From Bacteroidales bacterium (GTDB lineage Bacteria; Bacteroidota; Bacteroidia; Bacteroidales; F082): DNA of 34,323 nt. The notes under the pieces were generated by a model. It was not told the origin of the DNA, searched no databases, and worked only from the letters and a program-made list of their open reading frames with translations. The DNA lies in the NCBI GenBank assembly GCA_016281295.1, contig JAEEII010000152.1:1-34323 (forward strand). Direction: 5' to 3'. Every line of letters starts with the position of its first letter. Position 1 is the first letter of the stretch. A program made the position numbers and the translations under genes. This document shows positions 25,533 to 33,262 of the stretch, one piece after another.

Positions 25533-26294
25533 TTATTGTATTTCAAGGACAATCGGGCAATGATCCGAGTGTTTCACCTCCGACAAGATATCCACTTGTG
25601 CAATACGGTCCTTCAGATTATCGGTAACCATGTGGTAATCAATACGCCAGCCAAGGTTTTTTTGTCTTGCTCCGGCACGGAAGCTCCACCAGCTGTAACG
25701 GTTTGGTTCTTTTACCAAATAGCGGAAACTATCGATAAAACCATCGCTGAGAAAATCCGTCATCCACTGCCTTTCTTCAGGCAAGAAGCCCGACGACTTG
25801 TCATGCGATCTCGGGTTGTTGATATCGATATCCTCATGACAGATGTTATAGTCGCCTGAAAGCACCAGATGAGGACGTTCTTTCCGCAGCTGATTCACAT
25901 AATCACGGAAAAAATCGAGCCAAACCATTTTGAACGACTGTCGTTCATCGCCCGTAGTGCCAGAGGGGTGATAGACGCTGACCACAGAGAGGTCACCAAA
26001 ATCCACACGCAGGAAACGACCCTCGTTGTCATAAACGGGGTTGTCCATGCCATACACCACATTATCAGGCAACAGCTTGGTAATCATTCCCACTCCGCTA
26101 TAGCCTTTTTTCTGGGCAGGAAACCAGTAATGATGGTAACCCATCATTTCAAAATCCATGAGAGGGATTTGGTCGGGAGTGGCCTTGAGTTCCTGAAAAC
26201 ATAATACGTCAGGTTGATATTCCTGAATCCATTGCAACAAACCCTTACTGATTGCAGAGCGAATGCCATTGACGTTATAACTGACTATTTTCAT
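25533..26294 (-). CDS. xthA: Exodeoxyribonuclease III
   Basis: A 253-residue AP endonuclease/3'-exonuclease of the EEP superfamily, acting in base excision repair. Conserved catalytic parts: SYNVNGIRSA (Asn7, Asn9), CFQELKA (Glu35), the GYSGVGMITK stretch, the VVSVYHPSG segment where many homologues have YxPNG, LSGDYNICH (Asp and Asn of the active site), GWRIDYHMV, and the terminal KHSDHCP catalytic Asp-His pair. Length matches the family. It is divergent from the ClC gene, with a possible TATCTTCG -7 element 22 bp upstream. Confidence 0.95.
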   Translation of the reverse strand: MKIVSYNVNGIRSAISKGLLQWIQEYQPDVLCFQELKATPDQIPLMDFEMMGYHHYWFPAQKKGYSGVGMITKLLPDNVVYGMDNPVYDNEGRFLRVDFGDLSVVSVYHPSGTTGDERQSFKMVWLDFFRDYVNQLRKERPHLVLSGDYNICHEDIDINNPRSHDKSSGFLPEERQWMTDFLSDGFIDSFRYLVKEPNRYSWWSFRAGARQKNLGWRIDYHMVTDNLKDRIAQVDILSEVKHSDHCPIVLEIQ

Positions 26295-26316
26295 GATGAG
26301 AAAAAGAATAATGGTG

Positions 26317-26324
26317 CGAAGATA
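26317..26324 (-). promoter_or_regulatory. Probable -7 element for xthA
   Basis: TATCTTCG on the minus strand differs from TAnnTTTG at one base, 22 bp upstream of the xthA ATG. Confidence 0.4.
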
Positions 26325-26337
26325 AAAAAAGTTTTTC

Positions 26338-26345
26338 TATTTTAG
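26338..26345 (+). promoter_or_regulatory. Possible -7 element for the ClC gene
   Basis: TATTTTAG differs at one base from TAnnTTTG and lies 21 bp upstream of the GTG start. Transcription from here would leave a leader of under 20 nt that includes the competing ATG at 26360. Confidence 0.35.
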
Positions 26346-26366
26346 CGGCCAGAAAACAAATGGATC

Positions 26367-28145
26367 GTGTTAAAGCTGAAAAACAATCAATGGATAGATC
26401 GGTTTAACGCCTGGCGTGAGGCCCATCTGACGCACCATCAGTTTCTATTGCTGCTCAGCATCCCCACGGGTTTTTTCGCAGGGATGGCTGCAATCATCAT
26501 CAAGAAGCTGGCACATGGCATACGCGATATTGTCATGAGCATCACATTTGAGTATTCACACCTATTGTATTTCGTTTTCCCAGCGGTTGGCATTCTGCTC
26601 ACCATTTGTTTCTGCAAGTTTATCTTGAGAAAAGAGATTGGGCATGGCATTCCCGGCATCCTATACGCCATTCGCAAGAAAAAAGGAGAGGTGAGCAAAC
26701 ACAGCATGTGGTCAACTATCATTGCCAGCGGTCTCACTGTTGGTTTCGGAGGATCGGTGGGTTTGGAAGGTCCCTCGGTATCCACAGGTGCTTCGATAGG
26801 CTCCAATTTAGGACGATGGTTAAAACTGGAATACCGAGAGATCATCATGCTCATCGGCATGGGAGGCGCGGCGGCTTTGGCTTCTATTTTCCAAGCCCCA
26901 ATGACTGGGATTTTCTTTGCGCTTGAAGTCCTGATGATTGACTTATCGTTAGGATCGTTGATACCCATCATCTGCTCCTCCTTTACCGCCATCCTCACCT
27001 CCTATTTCTTTTTAGGGCAAGCCGTGGAATACAGTGCCGTCATCACCGAAGGGTTTATTCCAAGCAACGCATTATACTACATTGGTTTAGGTGTTTTTGT
27101 CGGCTTGGTTTCGGCTTATTTCCTGAAGGTGACTTTCGGCATGGAGCGGAGATTTAAGCACATACAATCGCCTTGGAAACGGTTTCTTATTGGAGCGACA
27201 GTATTAGGAGTGCTGATTTATCTGTTTCCCGCTTTGTATGGAGAGGGATACGATGCCATCAACGCAGCCTTGAAGGGCGATTACAGTTCTATTTATGAGA
27301 GTCCGGTTTTCTCGGGCTGGGAAGAACACAGTTGGTCCATTTTGGTCCTTTTGGCCGGGATCATCCTTTTGAAAGCTTTTGCCACAGCCTTAACCTTTGG
27401 TGCGGGCGGTGTGGGAGGCACTTTTGCTCCCGCTTTGTTCATCGGAGCCTTTTCTGGTTTGTTTTTTGCGCTATCCATGCATTTCTTAGGCCTTGGGGAA
27501 TTAGACCCCGCCAAGTTCGCGTTGGTAGGCATGAGTGGGTTGATTGCAGGCATGCTGCATGCACCCTTGACAGGCATCTTCCTCATCGCCGAGATCACCA
27601 ACGGCTATGTGCTCATCGTCCCCTTGATGATTGTCTCCGCCCTATCCTATTTTGTCAACAGGATATTCTTCAAACACTCTGTTTACACTAACGCTGTCGC
27701 CGAGCAAGGAGTTGAAGTCACTCACAACAAAGATGTCAGCATCCTTGGCATGATGACCATCAACAACCTCATCGAAACCAACTTCAGCAAAGTCAAACGC
27801 GGCTCCACTTTGGGCGACCTCATCCCGATCATTGCCGAATCCAGAAGGAACATCTTCCCCGTTGTGGACAAGGATGGCAGTTTTTGCGGCCATGTCCTCT
27901 TTGATGACATCCGCAGTGTAATGTTCAACCAAGAACTGTACAGCCGGCCCATCGAAGAGTTCACCGTCCTGCCCGAATATCTCATTCATCCGGAAGACTC
28001 GATGGAAGACGTGGTAAAAAAATTCCAAGTCTCCGGGAAATATAATATCCCCGTTATAGAACAAGGGAAATACCTCGGTTACATCTCCAGAGCCAATGTG
28101 TTCTCCACCTATCGAAAGACATTAAGTGAAATTTCCGACGATTAA
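26367..28145 (+). CDS. ClC-family chloride channel/transporter with C-terminal CBS pair
   Basis: A 592-residue membrane protein. Filter motifs: GHGIPG (92-97, His where E. coli ClC has Ser), GLEGP (132-136) with the gating Glu134 retained, and GGTFAPALF. Roughly ten or more hydrophobic helices occupy residues 25-430. Two CBS domains follow (about 455-590; NIFPVVDKDGSFCGHVLFDDI and NIPVIEQGKYLGYISRANVF), which often bind nucleotides to regulate transport. The only start available in this frame after the upstream stop at 26343-26345 is GTG at 26367. An ATG at 26360 in another frame opens a 15-codon ORF that overlaps the start. Whether it is a channel or a proton-coupled exchanger is not settled by sequence. 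Confidence 0.92.
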   Translation: MLKLKNNQWIDRFNAWREAHLTHHQFLLLLSIPTGFFAGMAAIIIKKLAHGIRDIVMSITFEYSHLLYFVFPAVGILLTICFCKFILRKEIGHGIPGILYAIRKKKGEVSKHSMWSTIIASGLTVGFGGSVGLEGPSVSTGASIGSNLGRWLKLEYREIIMLIGMGGAAALASIFQAPMTGIFFALEVLMIDLSLGSLIPIICSSFTAILTSYFFLGQAVEYSAVITEGFIPSNALYYIGLGVFVGLVSAYFLKVTFGMERRFKHIQSPWKRFLIGATVLGVLIYLFPALYGEGYDAINAALKGDYSSIYESPVFSGWEEHSWSILVLLAGIILLKAFATALTFGAGGVGGTFAPALFIGAFSGLFFALSMHFLGLGELDPAKFALVGMSGLIAGMLHAPLTGIFLIAEITNGYVLIVPLMIVSALSYFVNRIFFKHSVYTNAVAEQGVEVTHNKDVSILGMMTINNLIETNFSKVKRGSTLGDLIPIIAESRRNIFPVVDKDGSFCGHVLFDDIRSVMFNQELYSRPIEEFTVLPEYLIHPEDSMEDVVKKFQVSGKYNIPVIEQGKYLGYISRANVFSTYRKTLSEISDD

Positions 28146-28160
28146 GTCATCTTTTTTCTG

Positions 28161-28168
28161 TATCTTTG
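28161..28168 (+). promoter_or_regulatory. -7 element for the M23 peptidase gene
   Basis: TATCTTTG, an exact TAnnTTTG match, 26 bp upstream of the ATG at 28195. Confidence 0.65.
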
Positions 28169-28194
28169 CCCTTTCAACTCATGAATAATCACCC

Positions 28195-29307
28195 ATGAAA
28201 AGGCTTATCATACTCACAATCAGCATATTATTAAGCATTCCAGCCATCGCACAAGACTTTGAGATAGTCAATAGTAATGAAGGAGACACCATCAAGAAAC
28301 TCACATGGTTTCAACGTCTTTTCAGCAAACGCACAGAAGTGGTTCACGACACCGTTTACATCTTCATCAACAATTATTTGGACTCCAACAACGAAGATGC
28401 TGAGGAAGATGACGATGAATTGATGGAGAAAGAAGAACATAGCGGAAGCATTCCTTTGCCGTTTGACACCATTGACACCGATGACAAATTTCAAAAAGTG
28501 CTTCTTTTCGACAACGGCACCTGGGCTTATTGGGACGTCCCAAAACCCGATGTGCCCGATTTTATCAGCAACGACCATTGGATGACCGAGAGCGTTCATG
28601 CCTACACGGATATTAATATTAAAGACCTTCCTGAAAAAGTGACCTTGGTTTTATGTGACTCCACCCATTCATGGCACATTCCCGGAAATGGAACAGTGGT
28701 ATCTCCCTATAAATTAAGGAAAAGGCACAAACACCAAGGCGTTGACTTGGGAGTGGAGTACGGAAACCCCATTTATGCGGCCTTTGATGGCATTGTTCGC
28801 GCGGCACTACCTACCCGTTACACGGGAGGTTATGGCAACGTGGTCGTGTTGCGTCATGCCAATGGCTTGGAGACCTACTACGGACACATGACCCATTATG
28901 TGGTACAAGCTGGCGACTTGGTTACCGCAGGTGAAGTAATCGGATATTGTGGATCCACAGGACGATCCAGCGGACCGCATCTTCATTTCGAGACCCGTTA
29001 CATGGGGCAATCGTTTGACCCAGAACGCATCTTTGACTTTCAGAAAGGCGTTTTACGCGATACCGTTTTCACCCTCAGGAAAGACTATTTCAGCATTTTC
29101 TCACACGAAGGACAAAGCGATGAGGAATCCAAGACAGCAGCCAAACAAGTGGTGCCGAAACGAATTGCGCATACCATCAAAAAAGGCGACACCTTGAGTT
29201 CCATCGCCAAAAGATATGGCACTACGGTGAGCAAATTATGCAAATGGAACAAGGTCACTCCAAAGACCAAACTTCAGATCGGTCACAAGATTTATATAGA
29301 ACAATAA
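28195..29307 (+). CDS. Periplasmic M23 (LytM) peptidase with LysM domain
   Basis: A 370-residue peptidoglycan hydrolase or hydrolase regulator. Signal peptide at residues 1-20 (ends PAIAQ). An acidic linker at about 60-82. The LytM core has the zinc ligands His180 and Asp184 (HQGVDLG), His231 (YYGHM) and His264 of HLH (GPHLHFE), so it appears catalytically competent. A single LysM at about 326-368 (HTIKKGDTLSSIAKRYGTT) binds glycan strands. A five-codon ORF (ATG at 28181, MNNHP) precedes the gene, its TGA overlapping the gene's ATG. It is followed 8 bp later by gmk, suggesting cotranscription with gmk and nadD. Confidence 0.92.
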   Translation: MKRLIILTISILLSIPAIAQDFEIVNSNEGDTIKKLTWFQRLFSKRTEVVHDTVYIFINNYLDSNNEDAEEDDDELMEKEEHSGSIPLPFDTIDTDDKFQKVLLFDNGTWAYWDVPKPDVPDFISNDHWMTESVHAYTDINIKDLPEKVTLVLCDSTHSWHIPGNGTVVSPYKLRKRHKHQGVDLGVEYGNPIYAAFDGIVRAALPTRYTGGYGNVVVLRHANGLETYYGHMTHYVVQAGDLVTAGEVIGYCGSTGRSSGPHLHFETRYMGQSFDPERIFDFQKGVLRDTVFTLRKDYFSIFSHEGQSDEESKTAAKQVVPKRIAHTIKKGDTLSSIAKRYGTTVSKLCKWNKVTPKTKLQIGHKIYIEQ

Positions 29308-29315
29308 TAAAAAAG

Positions 29316-29909
29316 ATGAAAAAAGGAAAGCTTTTGATTTTTTCTGCCCCTTCAGGTTCCGGGAAAACCACTTTGGTCAACCATCTATTGAGCGAGATTC
29401 CCAACATGGCCTTTTCGGTATCGGCCACTACACGACAGCCCCGTGGGACAGAACAAAATGGCGTGGAATACTATTTCATGAGCCTCGAGGAATTCAAACA
29501 ACGTGTTGAAAACGACGAGTTTTTGGAGTGGCAGGAGGTATATCCAGGGCGTTGCTACGGAACTTTGAAAGCAGTCGTTGAAAAGATGTGTGAAGAAGGC
29601 TACCATGTCGCTTTTGACGTAGATGTGGTGGGCGGCACCAACATCAAGAAATTCTATGGAGACGAAGCTTTGTCCATTTTCATTCAAGCCCCTTCGATTG
29701 ATGTACTACGGGAAAGATTGGTAAACCGGCAAACCGACTCCATGGAAGAGATTGAGAAACGCCTTGCCAAAGCCGACTGGGAAATGAATTTCGCAAAGGG
29801 CAAGTTCGACATCACCATCATTAATGATGATTTAGAGACCGCCAAAAACGACATCCTTAAAGCCGTCCAAAGCTTTTTGGATCAAGAAGAAACGCCATGC
29901 GTAGAATAG
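29316..29909 (+). CDS. gmk: Guanylate kinase
   Basis: A 197-residue cytosolic enzyme converting GMP and ATP to GDP and ADP. P-loop SGSGKTT (13-19 within APSGSGKTTL), GMP-binding stretch SVSATTRQPRGTEQNGVEYYF, then EFLEWQEVYPGRCYGT, and the lid RLVNRQTDSMEEIEKRL. The ATG at 29316 is chosen because it gives MKKGKLLIFSAPSG, the usual beginning; the longer frame overlaps the M23 gene by 70 bp. It overlaps nadD by 13 bp. Confidence 0.95.
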   Translation: MKKGKLLIFSAPSGSGKTTLVNHLLSEIPNMAFSVSATTRQPRGTEQNGVEYYFMSLEEFKQRVENDEFLEWQEVYPGRCYGTLKAVVEKMCEEGYHVAFDVDVVGGTNIKKFYGDEALSIFIQAPSIDVLRERLVNRQTDSMEEIEKRLAKADWEMNFAKGKFDITIINDDLETAKNDILKAVQSFLDQEETPCVE

Positions 29910-30478
29910 GCTTGTATTCTGGATCATTCAACCCCATCCATCACGGTCATGTGATGTTGGCCAACTATCTCGTGGAGTTCTCCGACCTTGACGAGTTGTG
30001 GTTTGTGGTGTCGCCTCAAAATCCCTTAAAGAAAAAAGAGGACTTGATGGATGACGGTGACCGTTTGGAGATGGTGAGACTCGCCATTGGCGATGATCCC
30101 AGAATGAAAGCCTCGGATATCGAGTTCGGACTCCCGAAGCCCTCTTATACCATTAACACGCTAAGGGCGTTATCAGCACAGCATCCAGAGGATCAATTTG
30201 TTTTCATCTGTGGCATGGACAGTTTACAAGGCCTGCCCCGATGGAGGGAATATCAAGCAATCCTGGACGGATATGAGCTGTTGGTTTTTCCGCGTAAAGG
30301 CTACGATGGAGGAGATTTGGTTCATCATCCCCACGTGAAAGTGCTTGAAACACCTGTGATTGAGGTGTCATCAACGTTTATCAGGAACTGCATGAAAGAA
30401 GGGAAAGACGTCAGACATTTCATGCCGGAGCGATCCTACCAATACCTTATTTCATCCGCAGCAGTTTCGTCATTTTAA
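29897..30478 (+). CDS. nadD: Nicotinate-nucleotide adenylyltransferase
   Basis: A 193-residue nucleotidyltransferase that converts nicotinate mononucleotide to deamido-NAD in NAD synthesis. The family motifs are GSFNPIHHGHV (nucleotide-binding HxGH) near the N-terminus, VVSPQNPLKKK, FICGMDSLQGLPRW and the C-terminal VSSTFIR (the ISSTxxR motif). Length is normal. Its start lies within the end of gmk (13-bp overlap), and its 3' end overlaps the convergent holB by 32 bp. Confidence 0.95.
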   Translation: MRRIGLYSGSFNPIHHGHVMLANYLVEFSDLDELWFVVSPQNPLKKKEDLMDDGDRLEMVRLAIGDDPRMKASDIEFGLPKPSYTINTLRALSAQHPEDQFVFICGMDSLQGLPRWREYQAILDGYELLVFPRKGYDGGDLVHHPHVKVLETPVIEVSSTFIRNCMKEGKDVRHFMPERSYQYLISSAAVSSF

Positions 30479-31580
30479 AACTGGTGTCCAAAAAAATCAG
30501 CGGAGCATAACCATTTCTCTCGATTTGTCGCGAAGCTTCTTCCAAAAGCTCAGCAATCTGAATGATATTCGACGGTTTCACAAAAGGAGCAAAACCCGCA
30601 TTGAACTTCTTCTCTTCTTCGGGAAGCATCACCAGTTGATTCAGGTTGTTATTAAACAACAAAGAATTACGGACGATGCCCAAGCCATATTCCAGCAGTT
30701 GTTTTTGTCGCTCGCGACCGATGGTTTTAATGTTGTTTGAGAAATCGATAAGCTCATTAATCGCAGCTTTAAAACAGAGGCGCATCCATTGCTGGAAAGT
30801 GCGGAAATAATATTTCTGGTCCTCGGAATCCTTGACGTTTTGGCAGGCTTTGAGCCAGTTGCCTTCTGACACCATGGCGGCATCAGAGGCCACTTGAGCA
30901 GTGCATCCAAATCGCTGAACCAAAGCCATTTGCAGGTCATTTTGTAAGATACGGGGAATCTTCACCAGCGAAGTTCTAGAGCGGATTGTGGCCAGCAGTT
31001 CCTCCTGATCCTCGGCAATCAAAATAAACACAGTCTTCTCTGGCGGCTCTTCAAGGAGTTTCAGCAACTTGTTAGCCGTATCCACACGCATCTTCTCGGC
31101 CATCCAGATGATTGCGATTTTGTATTCTCCTTCGTAGGCTTTGAAACTCAACTTCCTCAACAAGGCGGCTGCGTCACGGACTGAGATATACCCCTGTTTA
31201 TTCTCCACGTCCAAAAACTCATACCATGAAGAGGTATCCACATAACCTTCTTTTTGGAGCACATAGTCACGCCACTCTGTCATGAAAAGATCTGATTCAG
31301 GATTGCCTTTCACACTCTTGGTGGTTGTGGTCGGCACCACAAAATGCAGGTCTGGATGGGTCAGCTTGCTGATTTTCTGGCAAGAAGGACAAACCCCGCA
31401 ACTGTCGGTTGCAGTACGATGAGGACAGAGAATATACTGTGCGTAGGCCAAGGCCAACGGCAGTTTTCCGTTGCCCTCAGGGCCTAAAAAGAGTTGTGCA
31501 TGAGGCACACGGTTTTCCTGCACGCTAAGGATCAGTTTGCGTTTGACTTCTTCTTGTCCGATGACATCTTTGAATTGCAT
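30447..31580 (-). CDS. holB: DNA polymerase III subunit delta'
   Basis: A 377-residue AAA+ clamp-loader subunit. The N-terminus MQFKDVIGQEEVKRKLILSV and VPHAQLFLGPEGNGKLPLA give a modified P-loop with Lys-Leu in place of Lys-Thr, as expected for delta', which does not hydrolyse ATP. Zinc-binding cysteines at 52, 61, 64 and 67 (CPHR..CGVCPSC), sensor-region text ANKLLKLLEEPPEKTVFIL and the SRT motif (ATIRSRTSLV) follow. The start at 31580 is chosen after a TATTTTTG promoter 17 bp upstream; the longer frame begins in it. Confidence 0.92.
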   Translation of the reverse strand: MQFKDVIGQEEVKRKLILSVQENRVPHAQLFLGPEGNGKLPLALAYAQYILCPHRTATDSCGVCPSCQKISKLTHPDLHFVVPTTTTKSVKGNPESDLFMTEWRDYVLQKEGYVDTSSWYEFLDVENKQGYISVRDAAALLRKLSFKAYEGEYKIAIIWMAEKMRVDTANKLLKLLEEPPEKTVFILIAEDQEELLATIRSRTSLVKIPRILQNDLQMALVQRFGCTAQVASDAAMVSEGNWLKACQNVKDSEDQKYYFRTFQQWMRLCFKAAINELIDFSNNIKTIGRERQKQLLEYGLGIVRNSLLFNNNLNQLVMLPEEEKKFNAGFAPFVKPSNIIQIAELLEEASRQIERNGYAPLIFLDTSFKMTKLLRMK

Positions 31581-31597
31581 AATCGTGTTTTGATGAG

Positions 31598-31605
31598 CAA
31601 AAATA
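31598..31605 (-). promoter_or_regulatory. -7 element for holB
   Basis: TATTTTTG on the minus strand, 17 bp upstream of the ATG at 31580. Confidence 0.55.
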
Positions 31606-31677
31606 CAATTTTTCAAGCATTGTACCTGAAAAACGAATAAATAAGTTTGTCATCAACTGATTTGCGAATTTTTGGAT

Positions 31678-31701
31678 AAATTTCGCATAAAAGCGAAATT
31701 T
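31678..31701. promoter_or_regulatory. Inverted repeat, putative operator of the toxin-antitoxin pair
   Basis: AAATTTCGC (31678-31686) and GCGAAATTT (31693-31701) are perfect 9-bp arms around ATAAAA. It lies 14 bp upstream of the TATCTTTG element, overlapping where the -33 box would be, so a bound antitoxin would block the promoter, as usual for autoregulated pairs. Confidence 0.6.
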
Positions 31702-31715
31702 TCGGAAAAAAGTAT

Positions 31716-31723
31716 TATCTTTG
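31716..31723 (+). promoter_or_regulatory. -7 element of the toxin-antitoxin operon
   Basis: TATCTTTG, exact TAnnTTTG match, 24 bp upstream of the ATG at 31748. Confidence 0.65.
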
Positions 31724-31747
31724 CGGCATCAACAAAAACAAAGTACC

Positions 31748-32221
31748 ATGAGAACAGCAAAGATTGTATCCATCTCTTCCTCCGACCAAGTAGGACTCTA
31801 TTCGATTTGCTTCAACAACGGCGAAAGCGAGTTCCGTAAGTTTCTCAAAAAATTCAAAGACAATGCTGCTTTGAACAAGGATTATCAGTCTATCCTTTAC
31901 GCTCTTGACAGAATTATTGCTAAAGGTGCGTTCGAGAGAATGTTCCGTTACGAAGGGAAAATGAATGATAATGTTGTGGCTTTGTCTCTCGACTCCAGAA
32001 AGTTGCGGTTGTATTGCTTACGTATGTCCGACCAAATTCTGATAGTCGGCAATGGTGGCTTGAAAGAGACTCGCACCTACGATGAGGACGAAGAGTTGAG
32101 CGGCTATGTGATGGACTTGCAGAAATTTGACGAACTTCTCAAACAAGCACAAGAGGAAGGCTCCATATACATTGAGCAAAACATGATTACAGGTATTGAA
32201 GAAATGACTTTCAGGGTATGA
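31748..32221 (+). CDS. Putative RelE/HigB-like toxin
   Basis: A 157-residue protein whose role is inferred mainly from context. It is the first gene of a two-gene unit with an XRE regulator, its stop codon overlapping the regulator's ATG as ATGA, and an operator-like repeat covers the promoter: the layout of HigBA-type systems, toxin first. The middle (AFERMFRYEGKMNDNVVALSLDSRKLRLYCLRMSDQILIVGNGGLKET) looks like the curved-sheet core of RelE-fold toxins, with RKLRLYCLR and the GNGGLKET strand-loop. It is longer than typical HigB (about 100 aa), with a C-terminal helical extension at 118-157. The ATG at 31748 is used since an earlier start would lie upstream of the promoter element. No individual catalytic residue is assigned. 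Confidence 0.62.
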   Translation: MRTAKIVSISSSDQVGLYSICFNNGESEFRKFLKKFKDNAALNKDYQSILYALDRIIAKGAFERMFRYEGKMNDNVVALSLDSRKLRLYCLRMSDQILIVGNGGLKETRTYDEDEELSGYVMDLQKFDELLKQAQEEGSIYIEQNMITGIEEMTFRV

Positions 32222-32490
32222 TTGAGATTTATGACGAAATGTTGCGCGAAGAGTTGGCAAAAATACCGTCTTTGACGAGGGAAACCTATTTCCTTACAGA
32301 CGACATTGCCGAGCGTATTGACGCGATAATGAAAGCAAAAGGCATCAGCAAGAAGCAGCTTGCCGAACTCACCCACCGCCGTCCGTCTGACGTAACGCGC
32401 TGGCTTGGTGGTGGCCACAACTTCACCTGCAAGACCATTGCCATGATTCAGTTGGCGTTGGGAGAGAAGATTGTGGAGGTGGTGAAGTGA
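32218..32490 (+). CDS. XRE-family antitoxin/regulator
   Basis: A 90-residue protein with a helix-turn-helix at about 42-74 (GISKKQLAELTHRRPSDVTRWLGGGHNFTCKTI), preceded by an N-terminal arm likely to contact the toxin. Coupled to the preceding gene by ATGA. It probably neutralises the toxin and represses the operon through the inverted repeat at 31678-31701. Its last 57-62 bases are duplicated almost exactly 1043 bp downstream (33472-33533). Confidence 0.82.
   Translation: MIEIYDEMLREELAKIPSLTRETYFLTDDIAERIDAIMKAKGISKKQLAELTHRRPSDVTRWLGGGHNFTCKTIAMIQLALGEKIVEVVK
32429..32490 (+). repeat. Direct repeat, copy 1 (3' end of the XRE antitoxin gene)
   Basis: These 62 bases match 33472-33533 with three mismatches (at 32433, 32443 and 32483). 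The match stops abruptly at the antitoxin stop codon. Confidence 0.92.
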
Positions 32491-32530
32491 TTATTTTTCA
32501 TCCATTGTTGCGACAAAACTAAAAAGTGAC

Positions 32531-32538
32531 TATTTTTG
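32531..32538 (+). promoter_or_regulatory. -7 element of the DUF3791/DUF3990 cassette
   Basis: TATTTTTG, 17 bp upstream of the ATG at 32556, so the cassette has its own promoter after copy 1 of the repeat. Confidence 0.6.
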
Positions 32539-32555
32539 CGCCATTAAACACACTT

Positions 32556-32780
32556 ATGGACAGCGAGCAAAAAAGGATATCGTATTTCGTTTCGTTTTGC
32601 GTTGAGCAATACAAAAATGCCAAACATTTGACTGGTGGTCAATCATTTGAAGAACTAAACCAATATGGTGTGCTTGACTATTTGGCCGAGAACTACGAGA
32701 TTTTGCACACGCAAAGCTACCAATGGATTTTGGAGGACATTGACGAGTTTATCAACATTAGGAAACAGAAAGCATCATGA
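32556..32780 (+). CDS. DUF3791-family small protein
   Basis: A 74-residue helical protein. The pattern RISYFVSFCVEQYKNAKHLTG, FEELNQYGVLDYLAENYEILHTQ, then WILEDIDEFI matches my recollection of DUF3791. These proteins are usually encoded next to DUF3990 genes, as here. Function unknown; an antitoxin or accessory role for the DUF3990 protein is inferred from the coupling. The ATG at 32556 is preferred to an upstream GTG, which lies before the promoter element. The stop overlaps the next start (ATGA at 32777-32780). Confidence 0.78.
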   Translation: MDSEQKRISYFVSFCVEQYKNAKHLTGGQSFEELNQYGVLDYLAENYEILHTQSYQWILEDIDEFINIRKQKAS

Positions 32781-33262
32781 TACTGTATCACGGAAGCCTT
32801 GGGCGAGTCGCACAACCAGAAATCAGGGAATCTAACCGAACCTTGGACTATGGAACCGGGTTTTATGCCACCACTTCATACCAACAAGCTGAGGACTGGG
32901 TGCGTCGCAGGATGAAAGAGGCAAAAGAAAATAGAGGCTATGTGAATGAGTATAAGTTGAATACCGAAATGTTAGCAGATTTGAAGTGTCTTTATTTCGA
33001 TACTCCTACAGAAGAGTGGCTCGACTTTGTGATGAAAAACCGCACTGATCGACATTTCTCGCACGATTATGATGTTGTTTACGGGCCTGTGGCCAACGAT
33101 AGAGTTTATGCAGCTTTTGCCTTGTATGAAGGCGGCCTATTGAACAAGCAAAACCTAATCGCAGAATTGAAAACTTTCAAACTCGTTGACCAATACCTTT
33201 TCCATACTACCAAATCCTTGACGACCATTAAGTTCTTCGAAGCAAAACAGATACTATTATGA
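32777..33262 (+). CDS. DUF3990-family protein, probable ADP-ribosyltransferase fold
   Basis: A 161-residue protein. It begins MILYHGSLGRV, continues DYGTGFYATTSYQQAEDWVRR, then TEEWLDFVMKNR, DYDVVYGPVANDRVY and DQYLFHTTKSLTTIKF, the DUF3990 pattern. The order of these blocks parallels the H-Y-E class of ADP-ribosyltransferases: YHGS (His5), GFY (Tyr30) and a late polar residue (Gln139 in VDQYLFHT). I recall DUF3990 being placed in that superfamily; the triad is my own reading. Coupled by ATGA overlaps to the genes before and after, a layout typical of toxin modules. Activity, target and which neighbour is the antitoxin are unknown. Confidence 0.75.
   Translation: MILYHGSLGRVAQPEIRESNRTLDYGTGFYATTSYQQAEDWVRRRMKEAKENRGYVNEYKLNTEMLADLKCLYFDTPTEEWLDFVMKNRTDRHFSHDYDVVYGPVANDRVYAAFALYEGGLLNKQNLIAELKTFKLVDQYLFHTTKSLTTIKFFEAKQILL

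Noticed and set aside
25435..25533. Integration site at tRNA-Arg with an adjacent island
   Set aside because: No integrase, no repeated tRNA 3' end, and core genes on both sides.
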